Part shown: one piece after another, positions 1 to 8,300 of the stretch | Layout of the letters: every line of letters starts with the position of its first letter | Position numbering within the stretch: position 1 is the stretch's first letter | Assembly (NCBI GenBank): GCA_024642185.1 | Contig: JAHEBR010000009.1 | Span: forward strand, 1 to 24,702 | Direction: 5' to 3' | DNA from: Marivivens sp. | GTDB lineage: Bacteria; Pseudomonadota; Alphaproteobacteria; Rhodobacterales; Rhodobacteraceae | DNA: 24,702 nucleotides | Program-made: the position numbers and the translations under genes | Notes under the pieces: model-generated | What the model saw: only the letters and a program-made list of their open reading frames with translations | The model's database searches: none | What the model was told of the DNA's origin: nothing

Positions 1-1
1 T

Positions 2-109
2 GCCTCCGTCTACAATCACTTTAATCAGGAACGCAGCCTCTCAACTCGAACGAATTCCAAGCTCAACCGCACCGCCGCTCTAGCCGAGTGGCGCGAGCTC
101 GGTGTGGCC
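2..109 (+). pseudogene. IS6-family transposase, C-terminal tail (relic, cut by window edge)
   Basis: Frame 2 is open from the left edge and reads 36 codons that match the extreme C-terminus of IS6-family transposases, including the blocks NHFNQER and AALAEWRELG. The same blocks occur in two other relics in this window (2585-2995 and 14573-14704). The expected stop after the final alanine is missing, and the frame runs on to a stop at 293-295, through unrelated sequence antisense to the kinase gene's 3' end. The catalytic DDE region would lie left of the window, so I cannot tell whether the rest of the element survives. The missing stop suggests decay. Confidence 0.75.
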
Positions 110-187
110 TGTTATCGCGTGGGTTTGGGTAAACTGAGTCTGATTGGCATTCGCCTGACACCGCCAAGTTGCCAGCAACCACCATCT

Positions 188-2389
188 CTATGTAGCTGCG
201 TCGGGAAGTTTGATCTTGACCGTGGTGCCTTTGCCAATCTCACTGGTCAAGCCGATGGATCCTCCCAGCTTTTCCACGATCGATTTGCTTATTGACAGAC
301 CCAGACCGGTTCCCCCTTTGGCTCGGGTGTCTGACGAATCCACTTGGGTGAACCGGCCGAACACGCGTTGCTGATCGTCAAGCGCGATGCCGCAGCCTTT
401 GTCTGTGACGGAGATGCACAGATCATCCTGTTCGCGGAAAAGTCTGACCTCGACCTCACCCCCGCTCTTCGAAAACTTGGCAGCGTTCGACATAAGGTTG
501 GCCATGACCTGCATGAGCCGCCGGGAATCCGCCATCACATAGGCCTGAGATATGTCAGAAGCTCTGTTGAACCTGACCTCGTATTGATCGCCAAATCTCT
601 CGTTGATCTCGACGGCTTCGACGAGAAAACTGTTCAGGTCGATCTTCTCGAGGCCAAATTCGATCTGACCGGTTTCCAAGCCCACGCTGTCGAGAATATC
701 GTTGATCTGGTTTAGCAAGAGATCGCAATTCTTGCCGGCTATGGCCAGCAACCGATTGTGCTTGGCTGGGTCGAGCCCGGCCGGGCTTGCTCTCAATAGA
801 TCGAGGACGGCCGCAATCGAGGTCAGAGGCGTGCGCAATTCATGGCTCACCGTCGAGACAAACTCGTCCTTGCGCTTTTCGGCGACCTTTCTCTCGGTGA
901 TATCCCGCACGATGGCCACGATCTTGGTCCCGAAACCGTCGACAAAAAATGCCTGCTCGGTAACCTCGATCGGGCGGCCGTCCGGATCTTTTGTTTCAAA
1001 AACATGTGACGCTTGGGCGCCTTCGACCAGCGCCGAGATGCGCTTCAAGTGGCGCTCTTTGTCAAATTGCGGCGATCCGTCGGCCATTGTGCGAACGGTA
1101 TAATCACTCTCAGACCAGCCAAAACGCTTTTGACCGGCGTAATTGATATAATGAAACCGAAGGTCGACGGGATCGTAGACATAGATTTCGGCGAGCATGA
1201 GATCGAGCATCGACCTGAGCCATCTGTTTTCGGCCTCGCCGGCCCTTTTCTCGGTCAGGTCTCTGACAATGGCCACGCAGAAAGGGCCAATCTCGTCGTC
1301 TTGCATCAATTGGAGCATGACCTCGACAGGGCGCTCCTGGCCATCCTTCGATCTGTGCACCGTTTCAAAAACGGCCGTTGATTGCTGTCCGGACAGAAGA
1401 GTATCGACGATCTCCAGGCAGGACTCACGGTCGAGCTCGGGTTTGATGTCGAGCGGGCCCATTTCCAGCAATTCTTCATTGCTGTAGCCTAGGCTGGCCG
1501 TCGCCTCTTCATTGACGTAGAAAAACCTGAGGTTATCGGGCCGGAACATGTAAACCTCGTTCCGGCTTTTGTTGAGCGTTGCCTTGAACCGCAAAATGGC
1601 GCGCTCCGCCGCCTTTCGCTCTGAAATATCCCGAAAGACGATCACGAGGCGCGGCCTGTCGTTCTCTGGCGTGACAAGTTCGATGCGAACTTCGATCGGA
1701 TGGCCGTCCTTGTCGGTATCTTCGTAGGTTACCTTGGTCTGCGCTCCGTTCAGAAGCTGCAGAATGATCTTTCGAAACGCCTCCTCTTCGAAGACCGCAT
1801 GGTGATAGTCGCCCAGACGATTGAGGTCGGACAGTTTCAGGCCCGCAAGATCATTTGTATCGAGACCGAAATCGGACAGGGCAGTCTTGTTGAGAAAAAT
1901 AAGCTCGAGCGTCTCGGGCCAGACGACAAAGACCCTGTTTCCGATATTGTCGACCGAGAGAATTGACTGATACGCGATTTCGGCTTTCTTGATGCTGGTA
2001 ACGTCGGTGCGGATGGAAAGATACTTTTCCGGTCGGCCGTCGTCGCCCAAAAGCGGGGCGATGGTTGACCTGACCCAGTAATGGCTTCCATCCTTGCGCC
2101 TGTTGCGAATGTCGCCTTCCCAATTCCTTCCAGCCGCGATTGTTGCCCACATTTCCTTGAAGAATTCCGGCCTGTGCAAACCCGAATTCAGAAGATTGTG
2201 GTTCTTGCCGATCAATACATCCCGCGAATACCCGCTGATTTCGACGAATTTTTCGTTGCAGAACACGATCCTGCCTGCCCTGTCGGTAATGCTTATGATC
2301 GCATGACGATCAAGCGCGCCCAGAATCTCTCCGGCTCCCGCGTGAAGCGAAATCGAAGACTGGAGTTCCGAAGTGAGCCTAGTGTTCAT
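188..2389 (-). CDS. Soluble multi-PAS sensor histidine kinase
   Basis: A 733-residue hybrid-free sensor kinase. Four PAS-type modules occupy roughly residues 22-137, 138-262, 265-385 and 388-505; several end in the typical RDITER/RDISER linker. The HisKA dimerisation helix carries the phospho-acceptor in SHELRTPLTS (His516). The HATPase domain (about 615-730) has the N-box (NLMSNAAKF, Asn631 and Asn635), the G1 box DKGCG (663-667) and the G2 box GGTGLGLS (692-699), so it looks catalytically complete. No transmembrane segment or signal peptide is visible, so it should be cytoplasmic. The first PAS (GKNHNLLNSG) resembles Aer/NifL-type PAS domains that can bind a flavin or haem, and lacks the LOV cysteine motif. 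There is no receiver domain and no adjacent response regulator, so it is an orphan here. IS relics lie on both sides. The signal is unknown. The ATG start has only a weak ribosome binding site. Confidence 0.92.
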   Translation of the reverse strand: MNTRLTSELQSSISLHAGAGEILGALDRHAIISITDRAGRIVFCNEKFVEISGYSRDVLIGKNHNLLNSGLHRPEFFKEMWATIAAGRNWEGDIRNRRKDGSHYWVRSTIAPLLGDDGRPEKYLSIRTDVTSIKKAEIAYQSILSVDNIGNRVFVVWPETLELIFLNKTALSDFGLDTNDLAGLKLSDLNRLGDYHHAVFEEEAFRKIILQLLNGAQTKVTYEDTDKDGHPIEVRIELVTPENDRPRLVIVFRDISERKAAERAILRFKATLNKSRNEVYMFRPDNLRFFYVNEEATASLGYSNEELLEMGPLDIKPELDRESCLEIVDTLLSGQQSTAVFETVHRSKDGQERPVEVMLQLMQDDEIGPFCVAIVRDLTEKRAGEAENRWLRSMLDLMLAEIYVYDPVDLRFHYINYAGQKRFGWSESDYTVRTMADGSPQFDKERHLKRISALVEGAQASHVFETKDPDGRPIEVTEQAFFVDGFGTKIVAIVRDITERKVAEKRKDEFVSTVSHELRTPLTSIAAVLDLLRASPAGLDPAKHNRLLAIAGKNCDLLLNQINDILDSVGLETGQIEFGLEKIDLNSFLVEAVEINERFGDQYEVRFNRASDISQAYVMADSRRLMQVMANLMSNAAKFSKSGGEVEVRLFREQDDLCISVTDKGCGIALDDQQRVFGRFTQVDSSDTRAKGGTGLGLSISKSIVEKLGGSIGLTSEIGKGTTVKIKLPDAAT

Positions 2390-2457
2390 TCAAACCGATC
2401 CGAAGGGTATTTGAATCCAAACTGTGTTACAGGTTGCGTCTTGATGCAAGGCGAGGT

Positions 2458-2587
2458 TGCGTGGTGCGGTAATCCCCCCGAAAGTAAAGGGCTACATAAG
2501 TAGAATTTTCTCGGCAAAATGAACGAGGAGATTCTGAATGAAGACAAGCAGATACACTGAAGCTCAGATCATCGCGATCCTGCGGCA
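2458..2587 (+). mobile_element. IS3-family element, left end with start of orfA (relic)
   Basis: An ATG at 2538, preceded by GAGGAG, opens a frame beginning MKTSRYTEAQIIAILRQ. This is the standard start of the small helix-turn-helix protein OrfA of IS3-family elements. After 17 codons (about position 2587) the similarity stops abruptly and the sequence becomes IS6-type transposase in another frame. The A/T-rich stretch at about 2490-2530 upstream resembles IS3 leaders. I place the left end at the TG near 2458 only tentatively. No orfB or right end is present, so the element is dead. Confidence 0.7.
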
Positions 2588-2995
2588 GTCGATCACGAAG
2601 GTGAGGTTCTGGAAAGCTTTGACACCAAGTCACGTGACAAGAAAGCCGCATTGAAATTCCTCAAAAAAGCGAAGCGTAAGCACGGTTTTCCGGAGGTGGT
2701 CGTCACTGATCGACTTCGATCCTACGGTGCAGATCTGAGGGATATGGGGGCCGCAGATCGGCAGGAGACCGGCCGCTGGCTGAACAACCGGGCGGAGAAC
2801 TCACACCTGCCGTTCCGAAGACGAGAACGTGCGATGCAGCGCTTCCGGCGGATGCGAAGCTTGCAGATGTTCGCCGCCGTCTACGCCTCGGTCTCAAACC
2901 ACTTCAATCAGGAACGCCACCTCTATTCACGCCAGAGCTTCAAACTCCACCGCGCCGCGGCACTTGCCGAGTGGCGGCTGCTTGGTTCCGCATAG
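2585..2995 (+). pseudogene. IS6-family transposase, C-terminal 136 codons (N-terminally deleted)
   Basis: From 2585 the frame reads AVDHEGEVLESF, the middle of an IS6-family DDE transposase, and continues without interruption to a TAG at 2993-2995. The second catalytic aspartate (VTDRLRSYG) and the catalytic glutamate (NNRAENSHLPFRRRERAM) are both present. The helix-turn-helix and the first aspartate block are missing because the gene is truncated at its junction with the IS3 fragment. The tail (NHFNQERHLYSRQSFKLHRAAALAEWRLLGSA) is the best preserved of the three IS6 tails here. It cannot make an active enzyme. A short conserved stretch after the stop (GTTCGC then GTTTTCT) recurs after the tail at 14702-14704. 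Confidence 0.88.
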
Positions 2996-3148
2996 GTTCG
3001 CGTGTTTTCTGGCAAGCTGAGACTGGTTCGAATCTTTCTGCCAGCATAGACCAACTTCATGACATACCTTGCCATTGCCCGTGGACTACATTTGACTGCC
3101 GACTTGTCTTTGGTTTGAGCCAGAGCCGGTCTGCCAAGGAGAAATGCG

Positions 3149-4141
3149 ATGTTCCGCTGGGGAGTTCTTTCAACCGCCAAGATAGGCCGCGAACAGGTTT
3201 TGCCGGCGATTGCCGATGCCGGAAATGGCGTTCTGACCGCCGTTGCCAGCCGGGACTTGCTGCGCGCCCGTGATCTTGCCGACCGGTTCGGCGCGCCGCA
3301 TGCCTTTGGCAGCTATGAGGAGCTGCTGGCGAGCGATGCTGTCGATGGCATCTATATCCCGCTGCCCACCTCGCAGCATATCGAATGGTCGGCCAAGGCC
3401 GCCGCGGCCGGCAAACACGTCCTGTGCGAAAAGCCCATCGCCGCACAGGCGGGCGAAATCGACACGCTCCTTGCCGCGCGCGACCGGCATGGCGTTCTGA
3501 TCTCGGAAGCCTTCATGGTCTATTATCACCCCCAGTGGTGGAAGGTGCGCCAGCTGATTGAGGATGGCGCGATCGGACGCCTGCGGCAGGTTCAGGGGGC
3601 GTTCAGCTATTTCAATGACGATCCGTCGAATATGCGCAATATCCCCGAGCTGGGCGGCGGCGTCCTGAAGGATATCGGAGTCTATCCGACCGTGACGACG
3701 CGGATCGTGACGGGGCGCGAGCCTGAGCGCGTCCGCGCCCGTGTCGAATATTCCTCCCAGTTCGGGACCGACATCTATGCGAGCGTCTCGCAAGACTTTG
3801 GCGATTTCGAGCTGTCGTTCTATTGCTCGACCCAGATGGCCTTGCGCCAGACGATGGTATTCCACGGCGAGAAGGGCTGGATCGAGGTCCATGCGCCGTT
3901 CAACACCGGGCTTTACGGTCATGGCAAGATCACTCTGAACTCGGCCAGTCATGACCGTCAGGAAGTTTTCCGGTTTGGCGGCTTCAATCACTACAAGGCC
4001 CAGGCCGAAGCCTTCGCGGATCGTGCCTCCGGTGGCACCAGCGAGATTTTCACGCTGGAAAATTCGCGCGCGAACCAAAGCGTGATCGACGCGATCTTCG
4101 CGGCGGGCAAGCACGACGGCTGGGAGGCGGTCGGGGCCTGA
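3149..4141 (+). CDS. Gfo/Idh/MocA-family NAD(P)-dependent sugar dehydrogenase
   Basis: A 330-residue oxidoreductase with an N-terminal Rossmann fold and a C-terminal alpha/beta substrate domain. It starts WGVLSTAKIGREQVLPAI, has the family's cofactor/catalytic EKP at residues 94-96 and the second motif KDIGVYP at 174-180 (Asp175, Tyr179 likely near the active site). This combination is typical of the subgroup that includes NADP-dependent D-xylose 1-dehydrogenases and dihydrodiol dehydrogenases. AAGGAG at 3136-3141 supports the ATG chosen. It is followed after 72 bp by the di-haem peroxidase in the same direction, and lies in a xylose locus, so oxidation of a pentose or related aldose is a fair inference. 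The exact substrate cannot be read from the sequence. No signal peptide, so cytoplasmic. Confidence 0.88.
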   Translation: MFRWGVLSTAKIGREQVLPAIADAGNGVLTAVASRDLLRARDLADRFGAPHAFGSYEELLASDAVDGIYIPLPTSQHIEWSAKAAAAGKHVLCEKPIAAQAGEIDTLLAARDRHGVLISEAFMVYYHPQWWKVRQLIEDGAIGRLRQVQGAFSYFNDDPSNMRNIPELGGGVLKDIGVYPTVTTRIVTGREPERVRARVEYSSQFGTDIYASVSQDFGDFELSFYCSTQMALRQTMVFHGEKGWIEVHAPFNTGLYGHGKITLNSASHDRQEVFRFGGFNHYKAQAEAFADRASGGTSEIFTLENSRANQSVIDAIFAAGKHDGWEAVGA

Positions 4142-4213
4142 GAGCCTGCGTCTGCCCATTGCGAAGCCCGCGGTCTGCCGTCATGGTGGCGCTAACATCT
4201 GGGAGGGTGGGGC

Positions 4214-5530
4214 GTGCGATTCCTGACCTTGGCGAGCATTATTGCGGCTTCTGCGGCGGGGGCCGGCGAGCTTCCGCCGCCTTTGACCGACGCGGACTTT
4301 GCGGCCGTTCGGCCCGAAGAGGCGGCGCTGGGGCGACTCCTTTTCTACGATCCGATCCTCTCGGGCAACCGCGAGGTGGCCTGCGCCACTTGCCATCATC
4401 CGGCCTTTGGCACTTCGGATGGCCTGTCACTGTCGCTCGGCGATGGCGGCATCGGGCTCGGACCGCGCCGGATCGCGGATCCGGACAACCTTCCCGAACA
4501 GCGGGTGCCGCGAAATGCCCAGTCGCTCTTTAATCTCGGCCTCCTTGATTACACCGTCCTGTTCCATGACGGGCGGATCGAAGCCGACCCAACACGCCCC
4601 GGCGGCCTGCGCACGCCGCTTGAGGCCGATATGCGCGATGGCTTCGCCTCGCCACTTTCGGCCCAGTCGATGTTTCCGGTGCTCAGCCCCGACGAGATGG
4701 CGGGCCACTATTCGGAAAACGAAATCTCTCAGGCCGTCAGGCTCGGCCGCCTGTCGACGCCCGGTGGCGCATGGGATCTGATCGCCGCACGGGTCGCGGA
4801 AATCCCCGAATATGCCGCCGCCTTCGAGGCGGTCTACGATGATATCTACGCGCCCACAGACATCGGCTTTACCGATATCTCCAACGCTGTCGCCGCGTTT
4901 ATGGAGGCAGAGTGGCGCTCGGATACAGCCCCGTTTGACGCCCGACTGCGTGGTGAGGCCGAGCTGTCGTCCGAGGCCGAGGCCGGGCTTCAGCTCTTCT
5001 ACGGGGCCGCGGGCTGTGCCGAGTGCCACAGCGGGCCGCTTCTGACCGATTTCGGCTTTCACGCCATGGGACAGCCCCAAATCGGGCCGGGCAAGGGCGC
5101 CCGGTTCGAGACCCACGCCCGCGACGAGGGGCGCTTTCGGGTCACGGGGCACCCCGAGGACTACTATGCCTTCCGCACGCCCTCGCTGCGCAACGTGATG
5201 CAGACCGGCCCGTGGGGCCATTCCGGCGCCTATTCCGATTTGCGCGCCTTCGTGACGGCCCACCTCGATCCGAAAGCGGCGCTGGCGTCCTATGACCGCA
5301 CACAGGCGACTTTGCCGGAACTTCCGGTGAAAGACTGGCGGATCATGGATGACGCGGTTGAGCTTGAGGCCATCTCGGACGCCGTGGCCGTCACCCCCGT
5401 GACCCTATCTGGCAGTGAGATCGACGCCCTCATGGCATTCCTTGCGAGTCTGAGCGATCCGGTGGCGCTTGCCGGCCGCATGGGTGTTCCTGAAAAGGTG
5501 CCGAGCGGCCTGAAAGTGCCGCGCCCCTGA
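4214..5530 (+). CDS. Secreted di-haem cytochrome c peroxidase / MauG-like protein
   Basis: A 438-residue c-type cytochrome with two haem-attachment motifs: Cys57-Ala-Thr-Cys60-His61 and Cys268-Ala-Glu-Cys271-His272. The spacing of about 210 residues is that of the bacterial di-haem peroxidase/MauG family (COG1858). The C-terminal block FRTPSLRNV...GPWGHSGAY (His336) matches the family's conserved region around the second haem. A short hydrophobic N-terminus (to about residue 17) looks like a signal peptide, fitting haem attachment in the periplasm. Members either reduce H2O2 with electrons from small cytochromes or, as in MauG, oxidise a protein substrate; which applies here is unknown. The GTG start is chosen because GGGAGGG sits 7 bases upstream and it gives the signal peptide. 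It is convergent with the FG-GAP gene, stops 2 bp apart. Confidence 0.9.
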   Translation: MRFLTLASIIAASAAGAGELPPPLTDADFAAVRPEEAALGRLLFYDPILSGNREVACATCHHPAFGTSDGLSLSLGDGGIGLGPRRIADPDNLPEQRVPRNAQSLFNLGLLDYTVLFHDGRIEADPTRPGGLRTPLEADMRDGFASPLSAQSMFPVLSPDEMAGHYSENEISQAVRLGRLSTPGGAWDLIAARVAEIPEYAAAFEAVYDDIYAPTDIGFTDISNAVAAFMEAEWRSDTAPFDARLRGEAELSSEAEAGLQLFYGAAGCAECHSGPLLTDFGFHAMGQPQIGPGKGARFETHARDEGRFRVTGHPEDYYAFRTPSLRNVMQTGPWGHSGAYSDLRAFVTAHLDPKAALASYDRTQATLPELPVKDWRIMDDAVELEAISDAVAVTPVTLSGSEIDALMAFLASLSDPVALAGRMGVPEKVPSGLKVPRP

Positions 5531-5532
5531 GA

Positions 5533-7032
5533 TTATTCGCGGGTGACGGCGATAACCTGATCCACAGGAGCGGTGAAGGACACGGGCCGTAGCGCCGGAT
5601 CGGGCCAGCGGATTGTCACGGTGGCTTCGGTCGCAGCGCCGAGGCCAAAGTGCAGGGGCAGGGCCTGACCGCCCGCGTGGCCGCCGCCGACGACGACCTG
5701 CTGGCTCAGGCTCAGATCCCCCGCAGTAACCGTGACGACCGCGCCAATAGCATTGCGGTTGCCGCCCGGCTGGGTGATCGCGACACCGATCCAGTGGCCG
5801 GTATCGGACGTCACGTTGCGATACAGCTCGGCCCCGGCGCGGCGGTTGACGACCACCAGATCGAGCCGGCCGTCGCCGTCGAAATCGGCCAGCGCCGCGC
5901 CGCGAGAACGCTCCTTGGTCGCCACACCCGCCACATCGGCTTTTTCGATGAAGGTGCCGTCGGCTTGCTGGATCAAAAGGTTGTTGGGGTCTTCCATCGC
6001 GTTCGTGGGCATCTGGTCGACATTGCCCTTGGCGATGAAGAGATCGGGCCGGCCGTCATTGTCGATATCGCCAAACTGGGCGTGCCAGCCGGTCGAGGGG
6101 CGGCCGTCCGAGCCGTCGAAGGGGCGTTGGGCATAGGTGCCGATCGAGAAGGGGGCGGGCTTGTAGGTGCCGTTGGCTTGGGCGATCTGCATCAACTGGT
6201 CGCCCATGGAGGTGAGCATCACCTCGTCGCGCCCGTCGCCCGTCAGGTCTGCGCTCGCAATGCCCATGCCCCAGAGCGAGACCCTCGGCCAGCCGTCCTC
6301 CTCGGTGAGAAAGCGGCGCTCCTTGATATCCCACATCTGCTCATAGCCGCCACGGACATAATAGTGCCGGTCGTTCGAAAGGCGCAGGGTCATTCGGCCG
6401 CGGGCGTCGCGCGCGGCCAGTATCGACAGGGCGCAGAAGCCCGGCTCAAGCTCTTCATCGCGCCAGCCTTCGGCCTCGGGCCACAGTAGCGTATTCGCGT
6501 CACAGGCTTCAAACGGGCCTTCGGGGTCGGTGCGGTCAACATAATGCCCGACCGCGAGGGTGGGCCGCCCGTCGCCTTCCCACCAGCCGGTGAAAGCGGT
6601 CGACCAGCGATCTGCCTGCGGCAAACCCCATGCTTCGGTCACATCGTCAAAGGCGCAATCCGGTCCGCCCCGCAACAGGCGGTCAGGCCCGACCCGCAGC
6701 ACATAGAGATCGATCCAGCCATCCGCGTCGATATCGAGAGGATAGGCGCCGGTCACGTCATTGATCGCGGGGCCTTCTGAAAGCGCGAAATTGAAACTGC
6801 CCTCGTTGACGTAAAGAGCGGAGGCATTAGCGCCTCCGGCGAGAAAGATGTCAGGCCGGCCGTCGGCGTTGCAGTCCAAGACAGCGACACCGCCGCCAAC
6901 GAAGAACTCCCAGTCGCCGGTGTATAGGTGCCCACCGAGCTGATCGGAGCGATCTTCAAACACCGGGTTGGCCGCGTAGACGGCCGAGGCAAGGGAGCCC
7001 GCGATCAACAGGGCAAAACCTAGCCGCTTCAT
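5533..7032 (-). CDS. Secreted FG-GAP/VCBS repeat protein with C-terminal ASPIC/UnbV domain (CRTAC1-like)
   Basis: A 499-residue exported protein. A signal peptide ends near Ala20 (SLASAVYA). Five calcium-loop signatures of the DxDxDG type mark beta-propeller blades: residues 53-61, 100-108, 262-270, 322-330 and 383-391. The last part (about 412-490, beginning GHWIGVAI and containing NAIGAVVTV) matches the ASPIC/UnbV domain found at the end of CRTAC1-type proteins. Four scattered cysteines could form disulphides in the periplasm. No enzymatic motif is evident; such proteins are thought to bind partners or surfaces. Its ATG overlaps the stop of the ROK regulator (ATGA at 7029-7032), so it is translationally coupled to it. 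Its stop lies 2 bp from that of the di-haem peroxidase, facing it. Confidence 0.88.
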   Translation of the reverse strand: MKRLGFALLIAGSLASAVYAANPVFEDRSDQLGGHLYTGDWEFFVGGGVAVLDCNADGRPDIFLAGGANASALYVNEGSFNFALSEGPAINDVTGAYPLDIDADGWIDLYVLRVGPDRLLRGGPDCAFDDVTEAWGLPQADRWSTAFTGWWEGDGRPTLAVGHYVDRTDPEGPFEACDANTLLWPEAEGWRDEELEPGFCALSILAARDARGRMTLRLSNDRHYYVRGGYEQMWDIKERRFLTEEDGWPRVSLWGMGIASADLTGDGRDEVMLTSMGDQLMQIAQANGTYKPAPFSIGTYAQRPFDGSDGRPSTGWHAQFGDIDNDGRPDLFIAKGNVDQMPTNAMEDPNNLLIQQADGTFIEKADVAGVATKERSRGAALADFDGDGRLDLVVVNRRAGAELYRNVTSDTGHWIGVAITQPGGNRNAIGAVVTVTAGDLSLSQQVVVGGGHAGGQALPLHFGLGAATEATVTIRWPDPALRPVSFTAPVDQVIAVTRE

Positions 7033-8300
7033 CCGGCGCGCGCCTCGCCAAGCGCGGCTTCGGTCACGGCGGTCAGCGCGAGCGCCGTTGCGCCGCGTGC
7101 CCAGACAAGATCGCCCCAGGCGTGGATCTCGATCCGGGCAAGGCTGCGGCCCTCGGTCAGGGTCAGTGACTGCATCTCGGTCAAAACTTCATCGGCATAG
7201 AGATATTCATAGCGCATCCGCTCGCCCGAGAGGATGATCAGCTCGGGGTCGAACAGCTGAATGACATTGGCAAGGCCCACAGAAAGATAGCGTCCTGCCC
7301 GTTGGAAAATGGAACGGGCTGCGAAATTGCCGCTCTTCGCCCGTCCATAGAGCGACTCCAGAAGTTGGTGGGGGCTCTGCAAATTGCGCGTGTTGCGCCC
7401 CAGAGCTGTCGAGGCTTCGCGGGCAAGGGCATAGTCGGCGAGATAGGCCTCGAGGCATCCGCGCTGGCCGCAGCGGCAAAGCGCGCCATCGAGTTGGACC
7501 TTTGTATGCCCAAGCTCGAGGCCCATGCCGCGAGAGCCGCGGAACAGGCGGTTGTTGAGCACAAGCCCCATGCCGACGCCGTGCTCAATCGTTACGACCG
7601 CAAAGTCCGACATGGCGCGGCCGACGCCAAACCAAAGCTCGGCCAAGGTAAGGACGTTGGCATCGTTGTCGATGAGGACCGGGACGCGAAAACGGGCTTC
7701 GAACAGCGCTTTGAGATTGAACTCACGTTCTGACATCAGCGGCGACCAGATCACCGTTCCTGTCTGGTGTTCCACGATTCCTGAAAGGCCGATGCCTACG
7801 GCGTTGATGTCGGAAAGTTCGTAAGGTGTTTGGCTGAGAAGGAGGCCAATGAGGGCGTCCATCTCATCAAGAAGCTCGTCGGGTGATTTCGTGGCAGAGG
7901 GGATCGGCATTGTTGCATCGGCCAGCATATTGCCGGCGAAATCTGTCAGCACCGCCGAATGTCGCTCGTCCGAGACCTTGATCCCGATGACACGACGCCC
8001 TTCCGGGACAACCTGAAGAGCGACTGGCGGGCGGCCACGGTTGCCGTCGCGCATCGGGCCTTCGACTTCGCGCAGCATATTGGCGGCGATCAGATCGGCG
8101 GTCAGCGCCGTCACCGATCCGGGGCTGATACTGAGGGCTCGGGTGACTTCTGCTCTGGTGGCTCTACCGGCGCCGCGGACGTGTTCGAAGACCTGTTGGC
8201 GCAAGGACCGGGCTTCCTGACCGGCATGTGTAAGTAGAGGACCGCACCCCTCTGTGGTTTGCGATGATTCGACGCCTAAGTTTTCGTTGTCGTCATACAT
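7029..8300 (-). CDS. xylR: ROK-family transcriptional repressor, probable xylose regulator
   Basis: A 423-residue ROK protein. Residues about 30-85 form a winged helix-turn-helix (RAEVTRALSISPGSVTALTADL), followed by an actin-like sugar kinase fold with DNDAN (211-215). The ROK zinc site is intact: His265, Cys275, Cys277 and Cys282. ROK repressors bind operators until a sugar or its phosphate enters the kinase-like pocket. It is transcribed divergently from the xylose transport and catabolism genes, so it is very likely their regulator; naming it xylR rests on that context, as E. coli XylR belongs to another family (AraC). Its 3' end overlaps the FG-GAP gene by 4 bp. The ATG at 8298-8300 lacks a strong ribosome binding site, and a slightly downstream start is possible because the first 25 residues look disordered. 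Confidence 0.9.
   Translation of the reverse strand: MYDDNENLGVESSQTTEGCGPLLTHAGQEARSLRQQVFEHVRGAGRATRAEVTRALSISPGSVTALTADLIAANMLREVEGPMRDGNRGRPPVALQVVPEGRRVIGIKVSDERHSAVLTDFAGNMLADATMPIPSATKSPDELLDEMDALIGLLLSQTPYELSDINAVGIGLSGIVEHQTGTVIWSPLMSEREFNLKALFEARFRVPVLIDNDANVLTLAELWFGVGRAMSDFAVVTIEHGVGMGLVLNNRLFRGSRGMGLELGHTKVQLDGALCRCGQRGCLEAYLADYALAREASTALGRNTRNLQSPHQLLESLYGRAKSGNFAARSIFQRAGRYLSVGLANVIQLFDPELIILSGERMRYEYLYADEVLTEMQSLTLTEGRSLARIEIHAWGDLVWARGATALALTAVTEAALGEARAG

Noticed and set aside
188..2389. Blue-light LOV domain in the kinase
   Set aside because: The first PAS has GKNHNLLNSG where LOV domains have the reactive-cysteine motif GRNCRFLQ; no such cysteine is present.
3170..4159. 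A 329-codon minus-strand frame opposite the Gfo/Idh/MocA gene
   Set aside because: The plus-strand product has clear family motifs and a ribosome binding site; the antisense frame has neither.
4214..5530. A methylamine-type MauG assignment
   Set aside because: No mauAB genes for methylamine dehydrogenase are in view, and the family has many peroxidases; only the broad family can be claimed.
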